64,000 nucleotides of DNA from Dissulfurirhabdus thermomarina (lineage in GTDB: Bacteria > Desulfobacterota > Dissulfuribacteria > Dissulfuribacterales > Dissulfurirhabdaceae), in the NCBI RefSeq assembly GCF_012979235.1, contig NZ_JAATWC010000012.1, forward strand, positions 1-64,000. Reading direction: 5' to 3'. The translations under genes and the position numbers were made by a program. Under the pieces are notes generated by a model that did no database searches, had not been told where the DNA came from, and was given only the letters and a program-made list of their open reading frames with translations. Below, piece by piece: positions 9,688-17,476 of the stretch (within the stretch, counting starts at the first letter, position 1; each line of letters starts with the position of its first letter).

Positions 9688-10554
9688 CTAGGCGATGACC
9701 ACGGGCACCCGCCCGTCGTCTCGGTAGTCCGCGATCCGATCGTGCCACCACGTGGGCAAGGCGAAGGCCGCCCGGTGACAATCGGGGTTGTAGTAGCGGC
9801 CGAGGCGGTTTTCGCGGGGTTCGGACAGGGAGGCGCCGTCCCGGGTGCCGGCGACGAAGGCCATCTCGTCGCCGTAGGTCGGCACCGGGGCCCGGTAGGG
9901 GGCGGCCCAGGGGAAGACCTCCCGGAAGCGGGCCATGACGAAGGGCATGACGTCCGGCATGCTGAAGGGGAGGGAGGCCTGCCGGACCGCGGCGCCGTCC
10001 TCGGCCAGGCACCGGCGGAGTGCCTCGTGGAAGGGCCGCTCGAACAGGACCATCGAGGGCCCCACCGGGTCCGTGGAGTCGATGAGGATCACGTCGAAGG
10101 TCTCGCCCCGCTCCGCCGCCTCGGCCATGTAGCGGGCCCCGTCCCCGATGACGAGGGTCACCCGGGGATCGTTCCAGTCGCACGTGATCTCCGGGAGGTA
10201 TTTCCGGCAGGCCCGGATCACCGCCTCGTCCAGTTCCACCTGGACGGCGCGGCGCACCGAGTCGTGGCGCAGGACCTCGCGCATGGCCCCGCCGTCTCCC
10301 CCGCCGATGACCAGGACCTTCTCGGGCGGCCGGGCGAGACCCGAAAGGGGCACGTGGACCATCATCTCGTGGTAGACGGCCTCGTCGCCCTCGGTCAGTT
10401 GAACGATACCGTCCAGGACCAGCATGCGGCCCCAGAGCGGCGTATGAAACACCTGGAGGTGCTGGTAGGGCGTGCGCTCCTCGTGGAGGATCTCGACGTC
10501 GTAGCTATGGAGAAAACCGCGTCCGACCCGTTCGGACCAGAGATGGCGAGTCAA
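9688..10554 (-). CDS. speE: spermidine synthase (polyamine aminopropyltransferase)
   Basis: The 288-residue protein moves the aminopropyl group of decarboxylated SAM to an amine such as putrescine, releasing methylthioadenosine. Visible are the N-terminal YDVEILHEERTPYQ, LVLDGIVQLTEGDE, the SAM-fold GGGDGG, IGDGARY, and DSTDPVGPS with the catalytic Asp; the C-terminus has YYNPDCHRAAFALP. The TTG start at 10554 is chosen because GGAGG precedes it at good spacing and it overlaps the SpeD-like stop as TTGA; the much longer open frame upstream is only the shadow of that gene. Confidence 0.93.
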   Translation of the reverse strand: MTRHLWSERVGRGFLHSYDVEILHEERTPYQHLQVFHTPLWGRMLVLDGIVQLTEGDEAVYHEMMVHVPLSGLARPPEKVLVIGGGDGGAMREVLRHDSVRRAVQVELDEAVIRACRKYLPEITCDWNDPRVTLVIGDGARYMAEAAERGETFDVILIDSTDPVGPSMVLFERPFHEALRRCLAEDGAAVRQASLPFSMPDVMPFVMARFREVFPWAAPYRAPVPTYGDEMAFVAGTRDGASLSEPRENRLGRYYNPDCHRAAFALPTWWHDRIADYRDDGRVPVVIA

Positions 10555-10994
10555 GTGTCCTCCATGGCGATCAGTTCCCCCCGCCGGACCTCGAAGACGT
10601 GCACCTCTTCGGGCCGGAGCCCGGTGCGGAGCCGCGCCAGGACTTCGTAGGCGTTCTCTCTGTCGCCCGCGAAGATGTCCACGGCGGCGTACTTGTTCTC
10701 GGGCCAGGTGTGGATCACCACGTGGGCCCCGGGGACGCTGGCCGTCCCGGAGACGCCGTAGGGGCTGAACTGGTGCACCCGGATGTCCGGGGCGGCGGCC
10801 GCCCCCCCGTTGCCGGCCCCGGTGTCGCCCAGGGCCCGTTCCACCATGCGGGCGTCGGCCAGGATGGAGAAGGGGGAACGCCACATCTCCACCAGGAGGT
10901 GCGTTCCCATGCACAGGGTCCGGGCCACCGCGGGGCCGGGTTCCCGGCGGGTGGCCGCGGGGGTGGGACAGGTGGTGGGTGTGGTGAGGGCCAT
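10551..10994 (-). CDS. SpeD-like protein lacking the pyruvoyl serine (probable non-processing SAM decarboxylase homologue)
   Basis: The 147-residue protein aligns with prokaryotic SAM decarboxylase: MGTHLLVEMW, HQFSPYGVSG and IHTWPENKYAAVDIF are clear. Active enzymes have Ser immediately before the His of the SHxxIHTxPE motif; this Ser becomes the pyruvoyl cofactor on self-cleavage. Here the residue is Ala90 (PGAHVVIHT, codon GCC). The catalytic Cys of the FTCGE segment is also absent (FAGDR, Gly110). The IHT His is kept. The protein should therefore neither self-cleave nor decarboxylate SAM in the known way. It is still coupled by TTGA to speE. It could be a regulatory partner of another SpeD, or have a new role. 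The start at 10994 has an AAGGAAGG upstream. Confidence 0.8.
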   Translation of the reverse strand: MALTTPTTCPTPAATRREPGPAVARTLCMGTHLLVEMWRSPFSILADARMVERALGDTGAGNGGAAAAPDIRVHQFSPYGVSGTASVPGAHVVIHTWPENKYAAVDIFAGDRENAYEVLARLRTGLRPEEVHVFEVRRGELIAMEDT

Positions 10995-11168
10995 GGCCGG
11001 TTCCTTCCTTTCCTGGATGTGGTGGCGCCCGGGCCTGACAAGGCGCGGGCAGATACAGAGAGCCCCCCGGCCGCCGCACCGCCTCGGCCGAAGAGCTCTC
11101 CGGGAACCGTCCGCCGGGTGCCCCCGGCGTGTCACCGCCCGCAGCCGGCGGGCGGGCCGTGTTCGTTG

Positions 11169-11245
11169 TGGTCGGGACGAGAGGATTTGAACCTCCGACC
11201 CCCTGAACCCCATTCAGGTGCGCTTCCAGACTGCGCCACGTCCCG
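11169..11245 (-). tRNA. tRNA-Pro(GGG)
   Basis: The minus-strand sequence folds as a cloverleaf: acceptor CGGGACG/CGTCCCG, anticodon stem CCTGA/TCAGG around loop ATGGGGT (anticodon GGG), a GGTTCAAATCC T-arm, and an encoded CCA end. The 170 bases between its 3' end and the SpeD-like start hold GC-rich hairpins but no gene I can support. Confidence 0.95.
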
Positions 11246-11275
11246 TTCAAACCGCGTCCATCCGGACGCGACGAC

Positions 11276-11304
11276 CGGATACCATTTTTCCCGGGCTTCG
11301 TCAA
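11276..11304 (-). promoter_or_regulatory. promoter of tRNA-Pro
   Basis: Minus-strand TTGACG, 17 bases, TATCCG, ending about 30 bases before the mature tRNA 5' end. Confidence 0.6.
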
Positions 11305-11470
11305 GGAAGATGGATCGCGGCCGTGGCGCAAACCGCTCCTTGTCGTGTCGTATCGAAAGGGCGCCGCGATATGGGACGACCCGTGCCGTGACAGCCGCAG
11401 CCTGCGATTCTTTCGAGGCCCTCCCCCTCTCGGCGCCCGGGGGCATGGCGACGGGGGCGCGCCCGCCGGG

Positions 11471-11884
11471 TCAGGAGGCGTCCTCGTCGGGCAGGGAGAG
11501 GGCCTCCTCGAGGGCCTTCTGGAAGTCCTCGTCGTCGGCGAAGCTGCCGAGTCCGCCGCCTTCGGCCTTTGAGGGCGAGGCGGCGGACGCCTCCGGGGAC
11601 GGCTCGGTGGAGGGGCCGGGGGCGGCCGCCTCGGGGGTGAGGTCCGAGATGTCGATCTCGCCGAGGTTCAGGGGGATCTCCCCCGAGGGTTCCTCTTCGG
11701 GTACCTGCGTCAGCGGCGGGGCCTCCATCCCCTGCACGTCGCCGAGATCCGCGAACCAGGTGAGTTCGGGGTTGGGCGGCGGCGGGGCGCCCAGCCGGGC
11801 ATGGAGCTCCCGGAGGTCGTGGTTGCACTGGCCGCAGAACTCCAGGTGATCGAAGCTGATGGTCCCGCACTTGGTACATCTCAT
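11471..11884 (-). CDS. zinc-ribbon protein of unknown function
   Basis: The 137-residue protein starts with CTKCG and CGQCN about 13 residues apart, a typical short zinc ribbon, followed by a Pro/Glu/Ser-rich acidic tail with no recognisable fold. No membrane segment is seen. It is divergent from the BamE-like lipoprotein gene and stands alone. I do not recognise a function. Between it and tRNA-Pro, 225 bases hold only the tRNA promoter. Confidence 0.7.
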   Translation of the reverse strand: MRCTKCGTISFDHLEFCGQCNHDLRELHARLGAPPPPNPELTWFADLGDVQGMEAPPLTQVPEEEPSGEIPLNLGEIDISDLTPEAAAPGPSTEPSPEASAASPSKAEGGGLGSFADDEDFQKALEEALSLPDEDAS

Positions 11885-11928
11885 GGCGTGCTCCTGGTCG
11901 GGCGGGGCGGGGAGTGCCCCCGGTTTCG

Positions 11929-11957
11929 TTGAAAGCCGGCGCGAAGTCCGTTATGTT
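11929..11957 (+). promoter_or_regulatory. promoter of the lipoprotein-pcm-VTT operon
   Basis: TTGAAA, 17 bases, TATGTT, ending 27 bases before the ATG at 11985. Confidence 0.6.
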
Positions 11958-11984
11958 CGGTCCATCCCACGGCAAGGTCCTCGC

Positions 11985-12323
11985 ATGCGCATCCACATCG
12001 GCGTCTTGTTTCTCCTTATCGGCTGCCTCGGCGTTTTTCTTTCGTCCTGTTCGGGGCCGCCCCGCCGGTTCCTGGTGGCGGAGGCCTCCCTGGTCCGGCC
12101 CGGCATGCCGTTCGAGACGGTGACGCGGCGCCTGGGCCCCCCGGATGCCAGCCGGGCCCGCCCCACCGGCGAGAGGGAGTGGTACTACTACGAGACCCAC
12201 CTCCGGTTCTGGCACTACGTTCCGCTCCTCAACCTGCTCGGGGGGAAGGAGATCGACGCCCTCCAAATTGTCACACGGGGGGGGAGGGTGGTCAAGGTGG
12301 TCTACTATGTGCCCCGCTCCTGA
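11985..12323 (+). CDS. BamE/SmpA-like small lipoprotein
   Basis: The 112-residue protein has a short basic start, a hydrophobic core and a lipobox LSSC (Cys about residue 23), so it should be lipid-anchored. The mature part has the SmpA/OmlA pattern: [19 protein letters not shown], then a REWYYYE strand and a closing [13 protein letters not shown] strand. True BamE works in the outer-membrane beta-barrel assembly machine; here only the fold is supported, and neighbours are not Bam genes. Its 3' end overlaps the pcm start by 17 bases. Confidence 0.72.
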   Translation: MRIHIGVLFLLIGCLGVFLSSCSGPPRRFLVAEASLVRPGMPFETVTRRLGPPDASRARPTGEREWYYYETHLRFWHYVPLLNLLGGKEIDALQIVTRGGRVVKVVYYVPRS

Positions 12324-12978
12324 GGGCCCCGGCGGCGACGCCTTCCGGATCGCCCGGGAACGCATGGTGGCCGGGCAGATCGCCGCCCGGGGGGTCGCCG
12401 ACCCCCGGGTCCTCGATGCCATGCGCCGGGTGCCTCGGCACCTCTTCGTGGACGAGGCCATGCAGGGTCAGGCCTACGGCGACCACCCGCTGCCCATCGG
12501 CTACAATCAGACCATCTCCCAGCCCTACATCGTGGCCGTGATGACCGAGGCCCTCGGGCTTCGGGGCGGCGAGAAGGTCCTGGAGATCGGGACGGGCTCC
12601 GGCTACCAGACCGCGGTCCTCGCCGAGCTCGCCGATCGGGTCTGCACGGTGGAGCGGATCCCGGGGCTCCTCACGCGGGCCCGGCGCACCCTGGAGGCCC
12701 TCGGCTACCAGAACATCTCCTTCAAGCTGGACGACGGCACCTGGGGCTGGAAGGACGAGGCCCCCTTCGACGCCATCATCGTGACGGCCGGGGCCCCCGA
12801 CGTTCCGGCCACTTTGCTCGAGCAGCTCGCCGACCCGGGCCGGCTGGTGATCCCGGTGGGCGACGAATTTTCGCAGACCTTGGTCCGGTTGGAGAAGCGG
12901 GGCGGCGAGATCCGGCGGGAGACCCTCGGGGGGGTCCGCTTCGTCAAGCTGATCGGGGACCACGGATGGAAGGCCTGA
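12307..12978 (+). CDS. pcm: protein-L-isoaspartate O-methyltransferase
   Basis: The 223-residue protein uses SAM to methylate abnormal isoaspartyl residues as a first repair step. Motifs: [26 protein letters not shown] (substrate-side signature), [16 protein letters not shown] (SAM motif I), [10 protein letters not shown] and a VRFVKL end, all as in Escherichia coli Pcm (208 residues). The start may be ATG 12307, which overlaps the lipoprotein gene, or the internal ATG at 12364 (MVAGQ). Confidence 0.93.
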   Translation: MCPAPEGPGGDAFRIARERMVAGQIAARGVADPRVLDAMRRVPRHLFVDEAMQGQAYGDHPLPIGYNQTISQPYIVAVMTEALGLRGGEKVLEIGTGSGYQTAVLAELADRVCTVERIPGLLTRARRTLEALGYQNISFKLDDGTWGWKDEAPFDAIIVTAGAPDVPATLLEQLADPGRLVIPVGDEFSQTLVRLEKRGGEIRRETLGGVRFVKLIGDHGWKA

Positions 12979-13592
12979 TCCTCCGCCGCGCCGCGCTCTT
13001 CCTCCCGGGGCAGCTCCGGCGGCTCTACGACTGGGTGCTCTCCTGGGCCGACCACCCCCGGGCCGGGACGGCGCTCGCCCTCCTGGCCTTCGCCGAGGCG
13101 AGCTTCTTCCCCATTCCCCCCGACGTCCTGCTCATCGCGCTGGCCCTCGCCCGCAGGGAGGGCGCCTTCCGGTGGGCGGGGCTGGCCACCGCGGGGTCCG
13201 TGGCCGGCGGCGCCCTGGGCTACTTCATCGGCTGGCAGTTCATGGCCGCCGTGGGGGGGCGGATCCTCGCCTTCTACCACCTCACGGAGGCCTACGAGAC
13301 GGTCCGGGTGCTCTTCCACCGCTACGACGCCTGGGCCGTGGCGGCGGCGGGGTTCACGCCCATCCCCTACAAGCTCTTCACCATCGCCGCCGGGGCCTTC
13401 GGGATCTCGCTCCCCACCTTTCTCGCGGCCTCCCTGCTCTCCAGGGGAGCGCGGTTCTTCCTGGTGGCCGGCCTGGTGTACGTCTTCGGGCCGCCCATCC
13501 GGGCCTTCCTGGAAAGGTACTTCAACCTCTGCACCTTGATCTTCGCGGTACTCCTGGTCGGGGGGTTCCTGGTGCTCAAATGGATGCTGTGA
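12966..13592 (+). CDS. YqaA/DedA-type VTT-domain membrane protein
   Basis: The 208-residue protein has about five hydrophobic segments and the VTT/SNARE-associated signature: [15 protein letters not shown] near residue 45, [14 protein letters not shown], a central [16 protein letters not shown] and [10 protein letters not shown]. The family is linked to membrane lipid homeostasis and scrambling. It overlaps the pcm stop by 13 bases, so both are read from one mRNA. Confidence 0.87.
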   Translation: MEGLILRRAALFLPGQLRRLYDWVLSWADHPRAGTALALLAFAEASFFPIPPDVLLIALALARREGAFRWAGLATAGSVAGGALGYFIGWQFMAAVGGRILAFYHLTEAYETVRVLFHRYDAWAVAAAGFTPIPYKLFTIAAGAFGISLPTFLAASLLSRGARFFLVAGLVYVFGPPIRAFLERYFNLCTLIFAVLLVGGFLVLKWML

Positions 13593-13661
13593 CGATGGCG
13601 CCGGCCGGGACGGGTTCCCTCCCCGGCCGTTGCCTCCCGGTGCATGCGGCGGGGTTTGTCG

Positions 13662-14123
13662 ATGGATGACGTGAAGACGCGGATCGCGGTGATCGGCGCG
13701 GGGCTCTGCTCCGCGGAGACGGCGGCCATGGCGGAGGCCGTGGGCGCCCTGGTGGCCCGGAGGGGGGCCATCCTCTACTGCGGGGGGCTCGGCGGCGTCA
13801 TGGAGGCAGCGGCCAAGGGGGCGGCGTCCGCCGGGGGGGTCACCGTGGGGATCCTGCCGGGGGCCAAGGCCAGCGACGCCAATCCCTACATCCAGATCCC
13901 GGTGGTGACGGGCATGGGGCACGCCCGAAACGTCGTCCTCGTCCGCTCCTGCCAGGCGGTCATCTCCATCGGCGGTTCCCACGGGACCCTCTCCGAGATC
14001 GCCCTCGCCCTGAAGATGTGGAAGCCCGTGGTGGGACTCCACACCTGGGAGAACCTCCCCGACGTCCACTACGTCACCTCCCCGGAGGCGGCGGTGGCCA
14101 AGGCCTTCGAGCTGATTCCCTGA
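13662..14123 (+). CDS. TIGR00725-type Rossmann protein (LOG-like)
   Basis: The 153-residue protein shows IAVIGAGLC, an ILYCGGLGGVMEAAAKGA segment and ISIGGSHGTLSEIALAL, the marks of the TIGR00725 branch of the lysine decarboxylase-like/LOG superfamily. The related LOG enzymes release cytokinin-like bases from nucleotide monophosphates; this branch has no proven substrate. An upstream in-frame ATG at 13644 would add six residues; neither start has a strong ribosome site. Confidence 0.82.
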   Translation: MDDVKTRIAVIGAGLCSAETAAMAEAVGALVARRGAILYCGGLGGVMEAAAKGAASAGGVTVGILPGAKASDANPYIQIPVVTGMGHARNVVLVRSCQAVISIGGSHGTLSEIALALKMWKPVVGLHTWENLPDVHYVTSPEAAVAKAFELIP

Positions 14124-14130
14124 CGGCGGT

Positions 14131-14149
14131 GCCGGGGGGCACCCCCGGC
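14131..14149. terminator. possible bidirectional hairpin between convergent genes
   Basis: A perfect GCCGGGGG/CCCCCGGC stem with loop GCA lies between the stop of the TIGR00725 gene and the stop of the deaminase gene. No clean T tract follows on either strand, so termination is only suggested. Confidence 0.35.
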
Positions 14150-14156
14150 GCGCGTT

Positions 14157-15479
14157 TCAGGCCGGGCCGAGGCCGAGTTCCCGGGCGGCCCGGTCCACCC
14201 GGGCCAGGATGTCCGTCTCGTCGATGGTGACGAGGTGCCGGTCTTCCATGAGGAGGCGCCCGGCCACCACGACGTCGCGGACGTCGCCGCTCCGGGCCGC
14301 GTAGACGAGCTGGGAGGCCGGGTGGTAGCAGGGGCGGAGATGGGCCTGGTCCAGGTCCACCACCACCAGGTCGGCGGCGGCACCGGGGGCGAGGCGGCCG
14401 AGATCGGGCCGGTGGAGGGCCCGGGCCGCCTGGGTGGTGGCCATGGCCAGGGCCTCGGTGGCCGAGACGAGGGTGGGGTCCCGGTGGAGGCCCTTGGGGA
14501 GCTTCGCCGCCGTGTCCATCTCGCTGAGGAGATCGAGGTCGTTGTTGCTGGCGGCCCCGTCGGTGCCGAGCGTCACGATCACTCCCGCCGCCAGGAGCTC
14601 CGGGACCGGGGCGATGCCGGAGGCGAGCTTCAGGTTGCTCTCCGGGCAGTGGGCCACGCGGACGTCCCGCTCGGCCAGGAGGCGGATGTCCTCCGGGGTG
14701 AGGGCCACGCAGTGGGCCGCCAGGAGGCGTTCCCCCAGGAGGCCCAGGGCGTCGAGGTAGGCGGCGGGGGTCTTCCCGTGGCGCCGGGTGATCTCCTCCA
14801 CCTCCCAGCGGGTCTCGGCGAGGTGGGTCACCATGGCGAGATCCAGCCGGCCGGCGAGATCCCGGGCGGCCTCCATGAGCTCGGGGGCGCAGGTGTAGGG
14901 GGTGTGGGGATCCACGGTGATGGTGATGCGGGGGTGGCCGCCCCAGGCCGCGGCCAGGCGCTCGGTCTCGGCCAGCGCCGCCCGGCCGGAGGGAAAGGCC
15001 GGGGTGGGGAAGTCGAAGACCCCCTCGCCCAGCCAGGCGCGCATCCCCACGCGGTCCACCACGCGGGCCACCTCCTCCTCGAAGAGGTACATGTCCACGA
15101 AGCCGGTGGTGCCGCACCGGATCATCTCGGCGCAGGCGAGCTCCGTGCCGAGGGCCACGAGTTCCCGGGTGAGCCGGGCCTCGGCGGGGAAGATGTGGTC
15201 CTCGAGCCAGGCCTTCAGGGGGAGGTCGTCCGCAAGCCCCCGGAACAGGGTCATGGGGGCGTGGGTGTGGGCATTGACGAGGCCGGGGAAGACGAGCCCC
15301 CCGCTTTTGCGGTCGAGGAGGCGGGCACCCTCGTGGCGGGCCGAGACTTCGGCCCAGGGACCCACGGCGGCGATCGTGCCGCCGCGGACCGCCACGGCGC
15401 CGTCGCGGATCGGGGCCGCCGCCGGCTCGGGGAGGACCAGCTCCGCCCGGACGAGGAGGTCGGCGCGGACGCGGCTCAC
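14157..15479 (-). CDS. mtaD: 5-methylthioadenosine/S-adenosylhomocysteine deaminase family amidohydrolase
   Basis: The 440-residue metal-dependent amidohydrolase shows PGLVNAHTHAPMTLFRGLADD (HxH metal site), THLAET (His and Glu), AHCVALT, and LGTDGAASNNDLDL (catalytic Asp). This is the MTA/SAH deaminase branch, which may also act on adenosine. It should convert methylthioadenosine to methylthioinosine. The GTG start at 15479 overlaps the stop of the phosphorylase gene as GTGA. Since SpeE makes methylthioadenosine and the adjacent enzyme splits inosine-type nucleosides, the pair plausibly forms a two-step salvage route. Confidence 0.88.
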   Translation of the reverse strand: MSRVRADLLVRAELVLPEPAAAPIRDGAVAVRGGTIAAVGPWAEVSARHEGARLLDRKSGGLVFPGLVNAHTHAPMTLFRGLADDLPLKAWLEDHIFPAEARLTRELVALGTELACAEMIRCGTTGFVDMYLFEEEVARVVDRVGMRAWLGEGVFDFPTPAFPSGRAALAETERLAAAWGGHPRITITVDPHTPYTCAPELMEAARDLAGRLDLAMVTHLAETRWEVEEITRRHGKTPAAYLDALGLLGERLLAAHCVALTPEDIRLLAERDVRVAHCPESNLKLASGIAPVPELLAAGVIVTLGTDGAASNNDLDLLSEMDTAAKLPKGLHRDPTLVSATEALAMATTQAARALHRPDLGRLAPGAAADLVVVDLDQAHLRPCYHPASQLVYAARSGDVRDVVVAGRLLMEDRHLVTIDETDILARVDRAARELGLGPA

Positions 15480-16324
15480 GGCGCCGCCTCCCGGCCGGGC
15501 GCGGCCGCCGCCGGGAGCACGGCGGAAAGCAGCCGGCCCAGGCGGTCCTGGGCCGACCGGGCGCCTTCCACCACGTCCTCGAGGCGGATGGGCGTAAAGT
15601 CGTCCGGGTCGTTCACGTTGGCGATGACGGAGATCCCGAGGACCCGCATCCCCGCGTGGACCGCCACGATGACCTCGGGGACCAGGGACATGGCCACGGC
15701 GTCGGCCCCGGCAAGACGCAGGAAGCGGGTCTCGGCCGGGGTCTCGAGGCTCGGCCCCGGCACCGCCACGAAGACGCCTTCCCGGGCGGGGATGCCCAGC
15801 TCCGAGGCGGCGGCCAGGGTCCGCGCCCGGAGGGCGGCGTCGTAGGCCCGGGACATGTCCGGGAAGCGGGGCCCCCAGTCGTCGCGGTTGGGGCCCCGCA
15901 GCGGGTTGTCCGGGATGAGGTTGATGTGGTCCCGGAGGACCATGAGGTCGCCGGGCCGGAAGGCGGTGTCGAGCCCGCCGGCGGCGTTGCACCCGATGAA
16001 GGTCCGGGCGCCGACGAGGCCCATGACCCGGACGGGGAGGGCGGCTTCCCGGGCGGCATGGCCCTCGTAGTAGTGGTAGCGGCCCTGGAAGATGGCCGCC
16101 ACGGTGCCCCCCAGGCGGCAGAGCCGGACCCGGCCCGGGTGTTCCGGGGCCGTGGGGGCCGGGAAGGCGGGGATCTCGTCGTAGCGGGCCTCCCAGAGGA
16201 CCTCCGCCGAGGCGGCGGCCCCGTCGAGTCCGGTGCCGAGCATCAGGCAGACGTCCGGGCGTTCCGGGAGGGCCTTCCGGAAAAAGTCCACCGAGGCCGT
16301 GACGGCCCTTGAGTATTGGTCCAT
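15476..16324 (-). CDS. purine nucleoside phosphorylase (PNP/MTAP family)
   Basis: The 282-residue protein has the trimeric PNP signatures: GRYHYYEGH, CNAAGGLDTAFRPGDLMVLRDHINL, a PGPSLETPAE segment with the base-binding Glu, AVAMSLVPEVIVA, and GISVIANVND. The Asn in the last motif, where methylthioadenosine phosphorylases carry Asp, points to 6-oxopurine nucleosides (inosine, guanosine, methylthioinosine). It is followed in the same operon by the deaminase. The ATG at 16324 is preferred; an upstream frame starting at 16411 would cross the promoter. Confidence 0.88.
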   Translation of the reverse strand: MDQYSRAVTASVDFFRKALPERPDVCLMLGTGLDGAAASAEVLWEARYDEIPAFPAPTAPEHPGRVRLCRLGGTVAAIFQGRYHYYEGHAAREAALPVRVMGLVGARTFIGCNAAGGLDTAFRPGDLMVLRDHINLIPDNPLRGPNRDDWGPRFPDMSRAYDAALRARTLAAASELGIPAREGVFVAVPGPSLETPAETRFLRLAGADAVAMSLVPEVIVAVHAGMRVLGISVIANVNDPDDFTPIRLEDVVEGARSAQDRLGRLLSAVLPAAAAPGREAAP

Positions 16325-16333
16325 GGACAGGTA

Positions 16334-16362
16334 TCCATAAAGAATGAAGGGTCGAAAGTCAA
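16334..16362 (-). promoter_or_regulatory. promoter of the PNP-deaminase operon, possibly leaderless
   Basis: Minus-strand TTGACT, 17 bases, TATGGA. The -10 box ends nine bases before the ATG and no ribosome site fits between, so the mRNA may start at the start codon. Confidence 0.5.
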
Positions 16363-16484
16363 CGCGACGCCGGCGCGCCCCCTTGCTGGCGTGGGCCTTC
16401 GCCGTGGGCATCCTGCTCGGGGCGAGGTTCGCCGTGGATCTCGCGGGGGAGCGGAGGCGCGTCGGGCGCCGCCCGGCGGCGTGA
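16344..16484 (+). CDS. possible 46-residue single-pass membrane protein
   Basis: A short frame starts ATG AAG GGT, has a very basic N-terminus (KGRKSTRRRR), one hydrophobic segment of about 20 residues and a basic tail. Topology is sensible for a small membrane protein, but there is no clear ribosome site and its start lies within the divergent PNP promoter. It may be an untranslated leader of the next gene instead. Confidence 0.35.
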   Translation: MKGRKSTRRRRAPLLAWAFAVGILLGARFAVDLAGERRRVGRRPAA

Positions 16485-16521
16485 GACCACCCGGCGGCCG
16501 GCCGGAGAAGAGGAGGGAGAC

Positions 16522-16770
16522 ATGTCGCTCAAGGCCTACGTCCTCATCAACACCAACATCGGCAAGACCACGGAGGTGGCCAAGGCCCTCTCCCAGATGC
16601 CCGAGGTCCAGCACCTCGACATCATCATGGGGCCCTACGATCTCATCGCCGAGATCGAGACCGACAGCCACGAGACCCTTTCCCAGGTGGTGCTGACGCG
16701 CATGCAGAACATCGAGGCCATCCGGCACACCATGACGTGCCCGGTGGTCAAGATGGAAGAGGGGGCCTGA
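16522..16770 (+). CDS. stand-alone Lrp/AsnC ligand-binding (RAM) domain protein
   Basis: The 82-residue protein is only the alpha-beta RAM domain of Lrp/AsnC regulators: AYVLINTNIGKTTEVAKAL, a LDIIMGPYDLIAEIE core and a closing IRHTMTCPVV strand. No DNA-binding helix-turn-helix is present. Such proteins form rings that bind amino acids and may modulate full-length Lrp partners. GAGGAGGGAGAC precedes the ATG. The 3' gap to the convergent flagellar-end gene is 20 bases. Confidence 0.87.
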   Translation: MSLKAYVLINTNIGKTTEVAKALSQMPEVQHLDIIMGPYDLIAEIETDSHETLSQVVLTRMQNIEAIRHTMTCPVVKMEEGA

Positions 16771-16790
16771 ACCGGCCGGCTGCGCGGCGC

Positions 16791-17198
16791 TCAGGCCCGG
16801 CCGGGGGTGCCTGCCTCCGCCGCCCGGGCCAGGGCGATGACGAGTTCCACCTCCCCGTCGGTGAGCCCGGTGGCCGCGGCGATCTCGGCCACCGGCCGTC
16901 CCTCCTTCCAGGCGGCGATCACCTCCCGGCGCCGTTCGGCCGAGACCGGGCCGCCCGCCTCCGGGGTGCGTCCCAGCAGCCGTTCGAGGCGTTGGGCCAG
17001 GGCGGCCTTCTCGGCGAGGTTGGCCTCGAGGGCGCGCCGGAGTTCCTCGAGGCGGTCGAGCCCGCGCTGGAACTCGCGGGCCGGGGCGGCCTCCCTGCGG
17101 CCGATGCGCCGGTAGAGGGCGAGGATCAGCCCGATGAGCAGGATGTCCAGGAGGAGCTGGACGCCCGCGAGCAGGATCAGGGGGCCGGAAGGCACCAT
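16791..17198 (-). CDS. membrane-anchored coiled-coil/HTH protein (DUF2802-like)
   Basis: The 135-residue protein has an N-terminal membrane helix (about 6-28), a charged coiled-coil (about 38-78) and a C-terminal helix-turn-helix-like part (GRPVAEIAAATGLTDGEVELV). This matches the DUF2802/DUF6115 pattern found at the ends of flagellar clusters in Deltaproteobacteria; the role is unknown. It ends the long minus-strand flagellar run, four bases after the small gene upstream. Confidence 0.7.
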   Translation of the reverse strand: MVPSGPLILLAGVQLLLDILLIGLILALYRRIGRREAAPAREFQRGLDRLEELRRALEANLAEKAALAQRLERLLGRTPEAGGPVSAERRREVIAAWKEGRPVAEIAAATGLTDGEVELVIALARAAEAGTPGRA

Positions 17199-17202
17199 CG
17201 TC

Positions 17203-17442
17203 TCAGATCCGGATGTCGATCTTGCCCTTGCGGTGCGCCGGGGGGGCGGGTTTTTCCCCCTCCGGTTCCCCGGGCGGCTCCGGGGTTCCCTGGATGGTCA
17301 CACGGTCGCCCTCCGGCGGGCGGCGCTTCTTCTCGTCCTTCGGTTCGCGCCGCTGGCGCCGGGGTTCCTTGTGCCGGGGGTTGGGCCGGATGGTGGTGGA
17401 GGCCGGCAGCGGCGTTATCTCGTGGACCGTCTTGTCGTCCAT
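17203..17442 (-). CDS. small basic protein of the flagellar cluster, unknown
   Basis: The 79-residue protein is rich in Lys, Arg, Pro and Glu, without membrane segment or known motif; it looks disordered. It lies between the FliL-like and DUF2802-like genes with short gaps on both sides, so it is probably co-transcribed. I do not recognise it. Confidence 0.55.
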   Translation of the reverse strand: MDDKTVHEITPLPASTTIRPNPRHKEPRRQRREPKDEKKRRPPEGDRVTIQGTPEPPGEPEGEKPAPPAHRKGKIDIRI

Positions 17443-17476
17443 GGCCTAGGCCTTTTCCGCCTTCGCCGCGGATTCC

